From Clostridia bacterium (GTDB taxonomy: Bacteria > Bacillota > Clostridia > Oscillospirales > CAG-272), in the NCBI GenBank assembly GCA_017533565.1, contig JAFXHU010000009.1, forward strand, positions 1-55,908: a stretch of 55,908 nt of DNA, read 5' to 3'. The first letter of the stretch is position 1. Every line of letters begins with the position of its first letter. Made by a program: the position numbers and the translations under genes. Of this stretch, positions 17,166 through 25,600 are shown piece after piece. The notes under the pieces are model-generated. The model saw only the letters and a program-made list of their open reading frames with translations. It was not told the origin of the DNA and ran no database searches.

Positions 17166-17194
17166 TTGATTTTTATAAAAATATATGCTAAAAT
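17166..17194 (+). promoter_or_regulatory. Promoter of the 745-residue coiled-coil protein
   Basis: TTGATT (17166-17171), 17 bases, TAAAAT (17189-17194). It rules out an ATG at 17185 as the start, since that lies within the promoter. Confidence 0.8.
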
Positions 17195-17244
17195 TTAAAT
17201 ATAGAATTTATTTTGTGGCAAATTTTGTCCGAGAGGAGATAAAA

Positions 17245-19482
17245 ATGCGTATTGACCTTTTACATAACAGGATAGTTGCCGACTGCATAAGTCCCCGCTT
17301 CAAGGAGTGCTTTGAAAATATCCTTGTTCCGATGCTCTCCGATTTCAACCCCGAAATCGAAGGCGTCCTGATGTACGAGGACTATCTTGCAAGCAATCTC
17401 ACTCTTGAGGGGGAGTGGTATTATCCGCTTACCGTTTTCGTTGCGGACGAGCCGCGTACACAATGGATAAAATGGCGTGTCGGTGACGGCTTCCGCGGCG
17501 GCTGCCCCTACTCCTACTACGGTGCGGAGGATATTGAATTTGCAATCGTAAGCTGTGTGCCCGACGAATTTAAAACGGTTACAGAGGGGCGCGCAATCTC
17601 CTATCCCGACGGCTGTATAAGAATTCGCGTTGTCGGTGTTAAAAAGGACCCCGCCTTCCTCGTCGGCCGCTACTCGCAAACCTTCGTTGACGAGATGGCA
17701 AGGCAAATATCCGACGAGCTTATCCGAAATCTCTCTCTTGAGAGGGTTGATAACGGCACGCTTGAAATACAGCTCGTGTTTGCGGGCGATACCTATATGG
17801 AGCATACCGCGGGTAACGTTACCTACCGCCGACTGCTTCTTACCGACAAGGGGTGTCAGCCTCGCGACTTTTGGATTAAATGGACAAGGCTTGACGGGGC
17901 GCAGGCATACACCGTGCGCGACAGCGTTTGCCCCGAGAATATCAAATTCGAGCTTGGCGAGGACGTGCCCCAAAAGATAAGAGAAAAGGAATACCGCTTC
18001 CTTTGCCGCACCAACCCCGATAAATACCAGTCCGCAATGGGAAAGCGCACCGTTACCGAATGGCGCGAGCTTATAAAACGCTCCTTAAAGCGCGGAGAGC
18101 TTGTGAAAATAGAGCTTCCCATCGAGGAGGTTACTCCGCCGACGGAGGAAACGCCTCCCGTAATTCACGAAACGCATACCGAAGCATCCCCCGTTTCCGC
18201 CGCATACGTAAGCGAGGAGGACGACCTTGACCGCCGACTGAAGGCAATTCTCGGCGATTACGCCGCCGCAACGGCAGAGGAGCTGCCCGAGCTTGACGAC
18301 AGCGATATTACGATGATGGCGCGTGCCGCGCTCGGCGTGGATATGCCTGCGAAGTCCGAAGCAGCCGATGCCGAGCCTGCCTCCGACGCACAGCCGACGG
18401 AGGACGGATACGTGTTTGGAATTGATATGACCGACGGGGAGTCCGATACTGCCGATGCGGTTGACACGCCCGACGCTGTTGAGGAAGAAAACGGCGGGGA
18501 GTCTATGCCCGACTCCGATGAGGATTACGCATCTGCTCCCGCGGAGGAGGATTACGAGCCTACCCCGACCGACGGCGATTATGCCGAGGAGGATTGCGAG
18601 GCTGTCCCCGTTGACGGTTACACCGATGCCGATTATGCGCCCTCACCCGCTGACGAAGCGGAAGCACCCGCCGCGTCGGTTGATAGCGCCGAGGAGGAAA
18701 GACGCCGCGAGGAAAGAATAAGACGCGAGATTGAGGCGCGCGTGCGTATGGAGCTTGAAGCCGAGGCGAGAGCGAAAGCCGAGGCGGAGGCGGAGAGAAT
18801 GCGTGCGGAGCATGAAAGGCTTCGCGAGGAAAACGAGCGTCTTCGTGCCGAAGCACTTCGCCGCGAGGAGGAGGCACGCCGTGCCGAGGACGAAAGAATT
18901 AAGGAGCAGGAGCGCCTTCGTGCCGAGGAAAACGCCCGTCTTGAGGCGGAAAGGCTTCAAAAAGAGGAGGAGGAGCGCGCCCGCGCCCGTATTGCCGAGC
19001 AGGCAAGAATAGAGGAGGCGGAGCGTCAAAGGCTTGCCGAAATTGCCAAAACCGCCATCGCGGAGCAGCAACACCTTGAAGAGGAGCGCCGCATACGCGA
19101 GGAGCGCGAAAGAGCCGAAAGAGAGGCAAGGGAGGAGGCTCGCCGCCAAATGGAGGCACAAAGGCTCGAGAGGGAGCGCCTTGCAAGAGAGGAGGAGGCT
19201 CGCCGCAGGGCGCAGCCGACCTATATCACCAAGCACGCAAGGCTTATTTTCCGCCGCCCCGTTGACCTTAACGTAATTACGAAAATAAAGGAAATCGTTG
19301 AAGCCACCCTCGTACAGGAGCAAAAGGCGCATATACATATTTATATGAAGGCTTATCCGATTGATTCCTATACGATCAATCTTGATATGAAGCTTCCCGA
19401 TACCGAAAGCGAGCTTCTCGTCACTCTTGTAAAGGCTATCGGAAACGGTCGCCTCGGAATTACGAAAATTATAGTTGAATAA
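17245..19482 (+). CDS. Large modular protein with acidic linker and long coiled coil, function unknown
   Basis: 745 residues from MRIDLLHNRI, with GAGGAG before the start. Residues about 60-105 and 195-240 look like two copies of one module, each with a WIKW motif (residues 74-77 and 210-213) followed by an acidic EDIEF or ENIKF. Residues about 295-500 are an acidic, low-complexity linker rich in D, E, A and P. Residues about 505-670 are a highly charged coiled coil (runs such as AERMRAEHERLREENERL). The last 85 residues form a separate alpha/beta domain (HARLIFRRPVDLN to GRLGITKIIVE). No signal peptide or membrane segment. I do not recognise the family; a cytoplasmic scaffold is a guess. Monocistronic. 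Confidence 0.8.
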   Translation: MRIDLLHNRIVADCISPRFKECFENILVPMLSDFNPEIEGVLMYEDYLASNLTLEGEWYYPLTVFVADEPRTQWIKWRVGDGFRGGCPYSYYGAEDIEFAIVSCVPDEFKTVTEGRAISYPDGCIRIRVVGVKKDPAFLVGRYSQTFVDEMARQISDELIRNLSLERVDNGTLEIQLVFAGDTYMEHTAGNVTYRRLLLTDKGCQPRDFWIKWTRLDGAQAYTVRDSVCPENIKFELGEDVPQKIREKEYRFLCRTNPDKYQSAMGKRTVTEWRELIKRSLKRGELVKIELPIEEVTPPTEETPPVIHETHTEASPVSAAYVSEEDDLDRRLKAILGDYAAATAEELPELDDSDITMMARAALGVDMPAKSEAADAEPASDAQPTEDGYVFGIDMTDGESDTADAVDTPDAVEEENGGESMPDSDEDYASAPAEEDYEPTPTDGDYAEEDCEAVPVDGYTDADYAPSPADEAEAPAASVDSAEEERRREERIRREIEARVRMELEAEARAKAEAEAERMRAEHERLREENERLRAEALRREEEARRAEDERIKEQERLRAEENARLEAERLQKEEEERARARIAEQARIEEAERQRLAEIAKTAIAEQQHLEEERRIREERERAEREAREEARRQMEAQRLERERLAREEEARRRAQPTYITKHARLIFRRPVDLNVITKIKEIVEATLVQEQKAHIHIYMKAYPIDSYTINLDMKLPDTESELLVTLVKAIGNGRLGITKIIVE

Positions 19483-19493
19483 TACCGACCGAA

Positions 19494-19527
19494 AAAGCCG
19501 CGGGGTTTTCCCGCGGCTTTCTTGTTT
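19494..19527 (+). terminator. Terminator after the coiled-coil protein gene
   Basis: Stem AAAGCCGCGGG (19494-19504) with CCCGCGGCTTT (19510-19520), loop GTTTT, then CTTGTTTT. Confidence 0.85.
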
Positions 19528-19541
19528 TGCGAAAATTTGCA

Positions 19542-19568
19542 TTTAGTGGCACCCCGTGTCAAGCTTTT
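19542..19568 (+). repeat. Copy of the dispersed CCCGTGT repeat
   Basis: TTTAGTGGCACCCCGTGT (19542-19559) followed by CAAGCTTTT. The 18 bases are identical to 39009-39026 inside trmK. See the finding on the dispersed family. Confidence 0.6.
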
Positions 19569-19624
19569 GGGGCAATCCCACGCTTTTTTACACGGAATTT
19601 GCCCTATTTGCCCGAAAGCGGAGC

Positions 19625-20098
19625 TTATCCGTCGCAAATGCAAACAGTTATGTACATTTTATCACCGTCGCGGCTTGTTCGCGTCCGCGCCTCGACACCG
19701 AGGGAGGAAAGCATCTCGACCCCCTCGCGTATTGCGCGGCAAAAGACGTCAATGCCGTCGCCGCGCCCCTTTCCCTCTATTCTTTTTGCCGAATGCTCGG
19801 TGCGCCTCACCTCAACGAGAGCCTCACACTCCCTGACGGTAAGACCGCGGGAAATAACCTTTTCAAGAACCTCGCGCCTCGCGCCCTCGTCCTCTAACGC
19901 AAGGAGCGCCCTTGCGTGCCTTTCCGAAACACCGCCCTCGGTTATTTTTTTCTCCATATCGGGAGAAAGGCTTAAAAGCCGTATTTTGTTTGCCACGTAG
20001 GATTGACTTACTCCAAGCCTTTCAGCAAGCTCCCGCTGTGTAATTTTGCAAAGTAAAAGCGTACCCGACATAGCACGCGCTTCGTCAAACATATTCAT
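19625..20098 (-). CDS. Noc-like DNA-binding protein lacking the ParB N-terminal domain
   Basis: 157 residues. Residues about 1-95 match the central helix-turn-helix part of Noc/ParB proteins (ITQRELAERLGVSQSYVANKIRLLSL, SERHARALLAL). The rest matches the Noc C-terminal dimer region (FCRAIREGVEMLSSLGV, ending in a beta-strand pair). The N-terminal CTP-binding domain, with its GERR-type motif, is absent. The start is firm: AAGGAGG lies eight bases before the ATG, and the 212 bases upstream hold no coding sequence for that domain. It follows rsmG, as noc does in Bacillus, but parA and parB are not here. Noc clamps slide using CTP, so this form should only bind its sites directly. Confidence 0.8.
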   Translation of the reverse strand: MNMFDEARAMSGTLLLCKITQRELAERLGVSQSYVANKIRLLSLSPDMEKKITEGGVSERHARALLALEDEGARREVLEKVISRGLTVRECEALVEVRRTEHSAKRIEGKGRGDGIDVFCRAIREGVEMLSSLGVEARTRTSRDGDKMYITVCICDG

Positions 20099-20174
20099 TT
20101 CCCGACCTCCTTTTTTCTTATGCTAACACAGTATTTGCGCGAAAGGGGTCGTTTTGCGGAAAATGCGAAAAATT

Positions 20175-20203
20175 AACGGCAACACGCCACCCGTGTTGCC
20201 GTT
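20175..20203 (-). terminator. Perfect hairpin between rsmG and the Noc-like gene
   Basis: AACGGCAACACG (20175-20186) pairs perfectly with CGTGTTGCCGTT (20192-20203), with loop CCACC. Read on the minus strand it is followed by AATTTTT, so it may terminate or attenuate transcription from rsmG. Its loop and right arm form a copy of the dispersed repeat. Confidence 0.6.
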
Positions 20204-20310
20204 TTGGGGTATTTTTACCCGCTTTATTTCATATAATTACCGCCTTGCCTTACGCAAAGCGCTCCTTCGCTGTAGCTTGTGTCCGCCCTCGTGCGAGGCG
20301 CATTTGTACG

Positions 20311-21045
20311 TTAAAGCGGCTTTTTGGAAATTTGTGCATAGGGGCGCGGATACGCCGCGGGTGTCTTTTCCTTTTTATCAATGTAAATCAGCGGGTGCGA
20401 AGCCGTTTCTGTGCCGACAAGCGTCACCGTTTCTACGCGTACGTTTCGTCCGCCGAGCGTTGCAATTGCCCTTTTTGCCGCCGAAAGCTCGTACTCCGCG
20501 TTTTTTCCCTTCATCGCGATAAAGCTTCCGCCAACCCTCGCGTATGGCAGGCAAAGCTCGGCAAGCACACGAAGCTCCGCAACCGCGCGTGCCGTTACAA
20601 CGTCGAATTTTTCGCGGTATTTTATATCGCGTCCTCCGTCCTCCGCGCGCATTGTCACACACTCCACGTTCGATAGACCGAGAAGCGCCGCCGCCTGTGT
20701 CACGTAGCCGATGCGCTTTGCCGTTGAATCAATACCAAGCACCGAAGCGTCGGGTCGGAATATCGCAACGGGAAGGGTGGGAAAGCCCGCGCCGCAACCG
20801 ATATCGCAAACTCGCGCCCCCTTCGGAAGCCTTATTGCCAGGGTTGCACAGTCGGCATAATGGTTAAGTATGATTTTGTCAGGGTCGGTTATAGCCGTAA
20901 GATTGTATTTTTCGTTTTCCGAAAGCATAAATTCGGTAAGCGTGAAAAGCTTTTCCGACACGTCGCGCGACAAAAGCTTTGAAAATCCGTTTTCACCGAA
21001 AATTTTCGTCAGAGACGAGGTAAAGCGCTGTTTATCGAGTGCCAT
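20311..21045 (-). CDS. rsmG: 16S rRNA (guanine-N7) methyltransferase RsmG
   Basis: 244 residues, normal length. The SAM-binding motif VCDIGCGAGFPTLPVAIF and the family signature YNLTAI near the N-terminus are clear, as is DVVTARAVAEL. It methylates N7 of G527 in 16S rRNA. The ribosome site TTGGAGG precedes the ATG and a consensus promoter lies upstream. It is followed by the Noc-like gene, a fragment of the usual mnmG-rsmG-noc-parA-parB order near the origin; the other members are not here. Confidence 0.96.
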   Translation of the reverse strand: MALDKQRFTSSLTKIFGENGFSKLLSRDVSEKLFTLTEFMLSENEKYNLTAITDPDKIILNHYADCATLAIRLPKGARVCDIGCGAGFPTLPVAIFRPDASVLGIDSTAKRIGYVTQAAALLGLSNVECVTMRAEDGGRDIKYREKFDVVTARAVAELRVLAELCLPYARVGGSFIAMKGKNAEYELSAAKRAIATLGGRNVRVETVTLVGTETASHPLIYIDKKEKTPAAYPRPYAQISKKPL

Positions 21046-21073
21046 TTAATCCTCCAATAGATTTGCTACCGAT

Positions 21074-21102
21074 ATTTTACAACTTTTTTCCACGTTTGTC
21101 AA
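21074..21102 (-). promoter_or_regulatory. Promoter of rsmG
   Basis: On the minus strand TTGACA (21097-21102), 17 bases, TAAAAT (21074-21079). Confidence 0.8.
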
Positions 21103-21121
21103 TCTTTATCAAGCGCAGTAC

Positions 21122-21150
21122 TTGATTTCGCGCACGGAAAATGTTAAAAT
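21122..21150 (+). promoter_or_regulatory. Promoter of the SGNH hydrolase gene
   Basis: TTGATT (21122-21127), 17 bases, TAAAAT (21145-21150), followed 26 bases later by the start codon. Confidence 0.8.
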
Positions 21151-21176
21151 AAAGAAAAACACACGCGAGGGAATGT

Positions 21177-22226
21177 ATGGATTTATCTAAAATAGACCCT
21201 AACTTTGCAGAAAAGCATTTGCCAAAGGGCACTGCGCTTGATTTTTATTCCGCAACAGACCCGATTTTTTCACTTGCGGGAGTATATCACGACGGTACGT
21301 CATATACGCGTATGCCTACCGAGGTTGCAAGGAGTGTAAGCGAGGGAGTTACCGCGCTTCACCGCAATACGTCGGGAGGGCGACTTCGTTTTCGCACCGA
21401 CAGCCCTACGGTTACGGTTGCCGCTGTTTCCGATTTCGTTTCGGATATGGCTCATTTTACACACATCGGTGCAAACGGATTTGATATTTATCTCGATGGA
21501 AAGCCACTCGGCGGTTTTTTTGCCTTTTGGAAGCGGGAGGGCGACGCCCACTATCTCCTTGCCACAAAGGTATTAAGCCACTCGGGCGAGGTTGAGATTT
21601 ATTTCCCGCTTTACGCAAACCTCGTTGACTTGAAAATTGGCGTGGAGGCGGGAAGCCGTATATCCAAAACCGAAAGAAGCTTTTCGGTTGAAAGGCCGGT
21701 GGTATTCTATGGCTCGTCGGTAACACAGGGCGGTTGCGCTACGCGCGCGGGTATGTCCTACGAGGCTATACTTTGCCGTGAGCTAAATCTCGACTTTGTA
21801 AATCTCGGATTTTCGGGAAATGCAAAGGGGGAGGCGGAGATGGCGGATTACGTTGCCTCGCTTGATATGTCTTCATTTATTTTTGACTATGATTACAATG
21901 CGTGGAGCGCGGAATATCTTTACGAAACGCATAAGCCGTTTTTTGACACCGTCCGCGCGGCTCACCCCGATATTCCGATAATTATTATGTCGGCTCCAAA
22001 GGTGGAGAGGGACCGCGAATATAACGAGCGTTTGAAAATCGTAAGGGCAACCTACGAGGCGGCACTCTCTGCGGGAGATAAAAACGTCTATTTTCTTTCG
22101 GGCGACGACCTGTTAAAGGGAGTGGGAAGCGAGGGATTGGTGGACAACTGCCACCCCACGGACCTCGGCTTTTGGGCGATGGCAAGCGCCCTCATTCCCG
22201 TGGTGAAAAAAGCTCTCAATCTTTAA
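21177..22226 (+). CDS. SGNH/GDSL-family hydrolase with N-terminal beta domain
   Basis: 349 residues, cytoplasmic (no signal peptide). Residues 1-170 form a beta-rich N-terminal domain. Residues about 173-349 are an SGNH hydrolase: FYGSSVTQGG with the catalytic Ser near 180, GFSGNAKGE as the second block, DYNAW in place of GxND, and DNCHPTDLGFW supplying the catalytic Asp and His. Such two-domain proteins are often carbohydrate esterases; the substrate here is unknown. It starts a likely operon with mgsA, 44 bases downstream. Confidence 0.85.
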   Translation: MDLSKIDPNFAEKHLPKGTALDFYSATDPIFSLAGVYHDGTSYTRMPTEVARSVSEGVTALHRNTSGGRLRFRTDSPTVTVAAVSDFVSDMAHFTHIGANGFDIYLDGKPLGGFFAFWKREGDAHYLLATKVLSHSGEVEIYFPLYANLVDLKIGVEAGSRISKTERSFSVERPVVFYGSSVTQGGCATRAGMSYEAILCRELNLDFVNLGFSGNAKGEAEMADYVASLDMSSFIFDYDYNAWSAEYLYETHKPFFDTVRAAHPDIPIIIMSAPKVERDREYNERLKIVRATYEAALSAGDKNVYFLSGDDLLKGVGSEGLVDNCHPTDLGFWAMASALIPVVKKALNL

Positions 22227-22270
22227 AACGGTAAAGCTATACTATATAAACGATACTAAACGAGGAAAAA

Positions 22271-22642
22271 ATGAAAAAGAAGCAAAAAACAATTGCCCTT
22301 ATAGCGCACGATAATAAAAAGCACGATATTGTTGCGTGGGCTCTTAACAATAAGGAAATTTTAACGCAGTACAAGCTTTGCGGCACGGGCACAACCTCCC
22401 GCCTTATATCGGAGGCAACCGGTCTTGAGGTAAAGGGCTATCTTTCCGGACCGCTCGGCGGCGACCTTCAAATCGGAGCAAAGGCGGCGGAGGGCGGAAT
22501 AGACAAAATTATTTTCTTTTGGGACCCGCTTTCAAGCCAGCCACACGACCCCGACGTAAAGGCGCTTTTGCGAATTGCCGTGGTTTACGATATACCGATT
22601 GCAACCAACCGCGCAACCGCGAACCTTATAATAAAGGAATAA
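22271..22642 (+). CDS. mgsA: Methylglyoxal synthase
   Basis: 123 residues, normal length. IALIAHDNKK, GTGTTSRLI, the catalytic Asp region GPLGGDLQIG, and FFWDPLSSQPHDPDVKALLR are all conserved. It converts dihydroxyacetone phosphate to methylglyoxal, a bypass of lower glycolysis used when phosphate is short. The ribosome site is GAGGAAAAA. It lies between the SGNH hydrolase and a large secreted protein; the VOC domain fused to the aldolase elsewhere in the window is not adjacent. Confidence 0.95.
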   Translation: MKKKQKTIALIAHDNKKHDIVAWALNNKEILTQYKLCGTGTTSRLISEATGLEVKGYLSGPLGGDLQIGAKAAEGGIDKIIFFWDPLSSQPHDPDVKALLRIAVVYDIPIATNRATANLIIKE

Positions 22643-22688
22643 ACCAACCTGATTTTAAACCCAATATCGAAAGGATTAAGGATTGAAG

Positions 22689-25600
22689 ATGAAAAGGAAA
22701 ATTCTCTTAACCGTAACCTTCCTTGCGCTGCTGCTTGCTCTATCTACCGTCGTTGTGGCGTTTGCCTCGGAAGGTGCGACGGGCGGCACGCGCGCTGCGG
22801 ACGGCTATTTTGAAATCTACACCTCCGACCCTGACCGAGGTGCGGCACCTGCCTACGTGGAAACCGCATCGAAGGAGCTTGCTGCAAAGCTGCAGGAATA
22901 CGTTGGCAAGGGGGATACCTGGATAAAGCTTAACAGCGATGCAACCTTGAGCTTTTCCGCGATATACCAGTTTACCAACAGCCTTTATATCGACCTCGGA
23001 GGGCACAAGCTTACGCTTGGCTCGGGTAATACCGACAAAACCCTCTCTCCGTGCGGCGCACTAGGACAGGTGTTAGAGATAAAGAACGGCACGCTCACCT
23101 CCCTCGGTGCAAAGGTAATATATCCCATCGGTGCGGACGCAAAGCCTGACATTCGCTTTACCGACCTTACCGTGGACGTTACCGCCGACTTTTCGGATCA
23201 CCGCGCGGGCGGAAGGCTTACGTTTTTGCGCTGTGTAATTAACTTTAATCAAAACAGCCAGTATATGACGGCGTGCAATCGCTTCATCTTCTTCGGTCAA
23301 AGAAGCGGTATCGGCGAAATCGAGGTTGAGGTAAAGGATACGGTATTTAACGTTTCCGACGGCTTCACCTGGGCAAATTCGTCAAGCGCCATCTTCAATT
23401 TCGGAAACAGCTATCAAAACGAAACCACTCTTACAATAAGCGGCTCTACCTTTAATTACGAGAAGGGCACGCTTCCGAAAATAATGGCAAACGGAAACGC
23501 CGCACCCGCGAGCGTAACCGTTACCGACACGGCGTTTTACGGCGAGGCACCTCTCATTACCTCCTCGTCCACGGCTGCCACGGCGGTTAATATCGGCGAC
23601 GGCGTTTCTGTTAACAAAAAATCGCTTGACGGCTCGGTGCTTAACGCTAACGCCTCGATTGTATTTCCCGCGGACTACCTGCCCGTATGGCTGGATAACG
23701 AAAATATCGAGTACGTAAGCCCCGAAAATGCGGTTAACGTAATCTACCTTAACGGCGACGAGGTGCTTGGCGAAAGGCTTTCGAAGGTTGGCTCTTTGCC
23801 GTTTTGGGATATAACGCTTGACCTTGACGGAGCGCTCGTATATTCGGGCGGAGTGCTTTATACCGCGGGCGTTGGCTTCTTCTCGGATGCGGAGCTTCAA
23901 AGCGAGGTGACCGCAATAACGAAGGAAACCGCTTCTCTTTACGTCGGCGCGGGTGCGGGAGAGCCGTGTGCTTGGGCGGCGTTTTCGTCGGCTACCCCCT
24001 CTCTTGAAAGCCTCGTTGCCTTTTCAAAAGAGGATAACGAAATCATAAGCGCGGTAAACGATACCTCGGTTGTGCTTATCGAGGGCTACGGAGATATAAC
24101 TCTCACCCACACCGCCGCACCCTACTCGCTTACGCGCAACCTTACCGTTGACGCAAAGGGTAACGAGCTTAATCTCGCGGCGGATAATACCGACAAGGCG
24201 TTTAATCCGCAAAGCGGCGTAACCCTTACTCTTAAAAACGCAACCGTGGTTGCAAGCACCGCACGCCTTGCCTACCCGGGTGCAAAGCCTACCAACGTCG
24301 TAACGTCAATCGTGCTTGAAAACGTAAAGGCAAGCTGGACCTCGGTTACGATGTTTGACTACCGTGCGGGCGGCGAGTTTATCGCTCGCGGCTGCGAGTT
24401 TGATTTTGAGTCAAACGTTACCTTTGCCTTTAACGTATTTACGAGAAGGTCGGGGCTTTCGCTTGATATGCTTTTCGAGGACTGCATTATCAACACGGAT
24501 GCAAAGCTTTCGACTCCGTTTATCACGCTGTCCGAAAATGCCGACGGCTGTAGCCTGAACGTCGTATTTAACGGCTGCAGCTTCAATGCACTGGGCGGAC
24601 AGCCGATTATAAGCAACAAAAGCACGACCTCAACGCTTAACGTTGTAATTAACGGAAGCGAAGGGGCAAATCCGACCTACGTAAACGCAAGCGTCCCCGT
24701 GCTTACCGCTGTGACGGGCGGCAGCACCTCCGTTTCCGTTGGATGCGGTGTGTATCTAAAGTCACCGCTTGACGGCGCGAGCATTCAAAACGCCTCGCTT
24801 ACTTATGCCGAGGGCGCGAAAACCGTTAATTCCTCAAATACCGAATATCCCTACCTCGTAACCGACAAGTACGTTACCGTAACCTTTAAAAACGGCGGTG
24901 CGGAGAGCGACGGTTATTATCAGTCGGGCTATATCGGAAGGCTTGATTCCTCCAAAACCTACGTTATTGTAAACGAGGACGGCGTGAATAAGGTCGCGGA
25001 GCAGGCAACCGCTTGGCGGGATGCAAACGGCGAATTGATTTCGGAATTTATTCCCGAGGACGGAATGGTTGTTACGGGAGAAAGCACCGCAACTGGACGC
25101 TATGCCGCTTGGGCAATATTCAATTCCACGCAGGACGAGGTCGTTTCCCACTCGCTCCTTGACGGAAATTCGGACGCTATGCTTCCGCCGCAGCTTGCAA
25201 CGCTTATTCCCGAGGGCGGCATTCTTCGCCTTTATGCCGACGCAACCTATACGGTCAGCGGCTCGGGAGTACATAATATCACCCTTGCAAAGGACTCGAC
25301 GGTTGACCTCGGAGGTCATAAGCTCACCGTGACCGATGCGCGCTTTATGAATTCCTCCTCCGAGGGACACGGCTTTACCGTTAAAAACGGCACGCTTGAC
25401 GTTACTCCCACCGCAAACAACGTGCTGTTTTCGAATATAGGGGCAAGGGGACAGGCAACCTTTGACTCGGTTACCCTTGTTACAAAGGAGGGCACTCCTC
25501 CCTTCGATATCCGTGGCGGAGGACTGTATTTGACCGATTGCAATTATGACGGAGCGTCGGTATTCCTCTACCTTTCCGCAAGATATACCGTCGGCGCACC

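Noticed and set aside
17130-17244. Small gene starting after AAAGGAGGAG at 17142
   Set aside because: No start codon at a suitable distance leads to an open frame, and the site lies upstream of a clear promoter.
19542-19568. Dispersed CCCGTGT repeat as a parS or Noc site
   Set aside because: It is not a palindrome like parS (TGTTNCACGTGNAACA) or the Noc site (ATTTCCCGGGAAAT), and copies occur inside unrelated genes.
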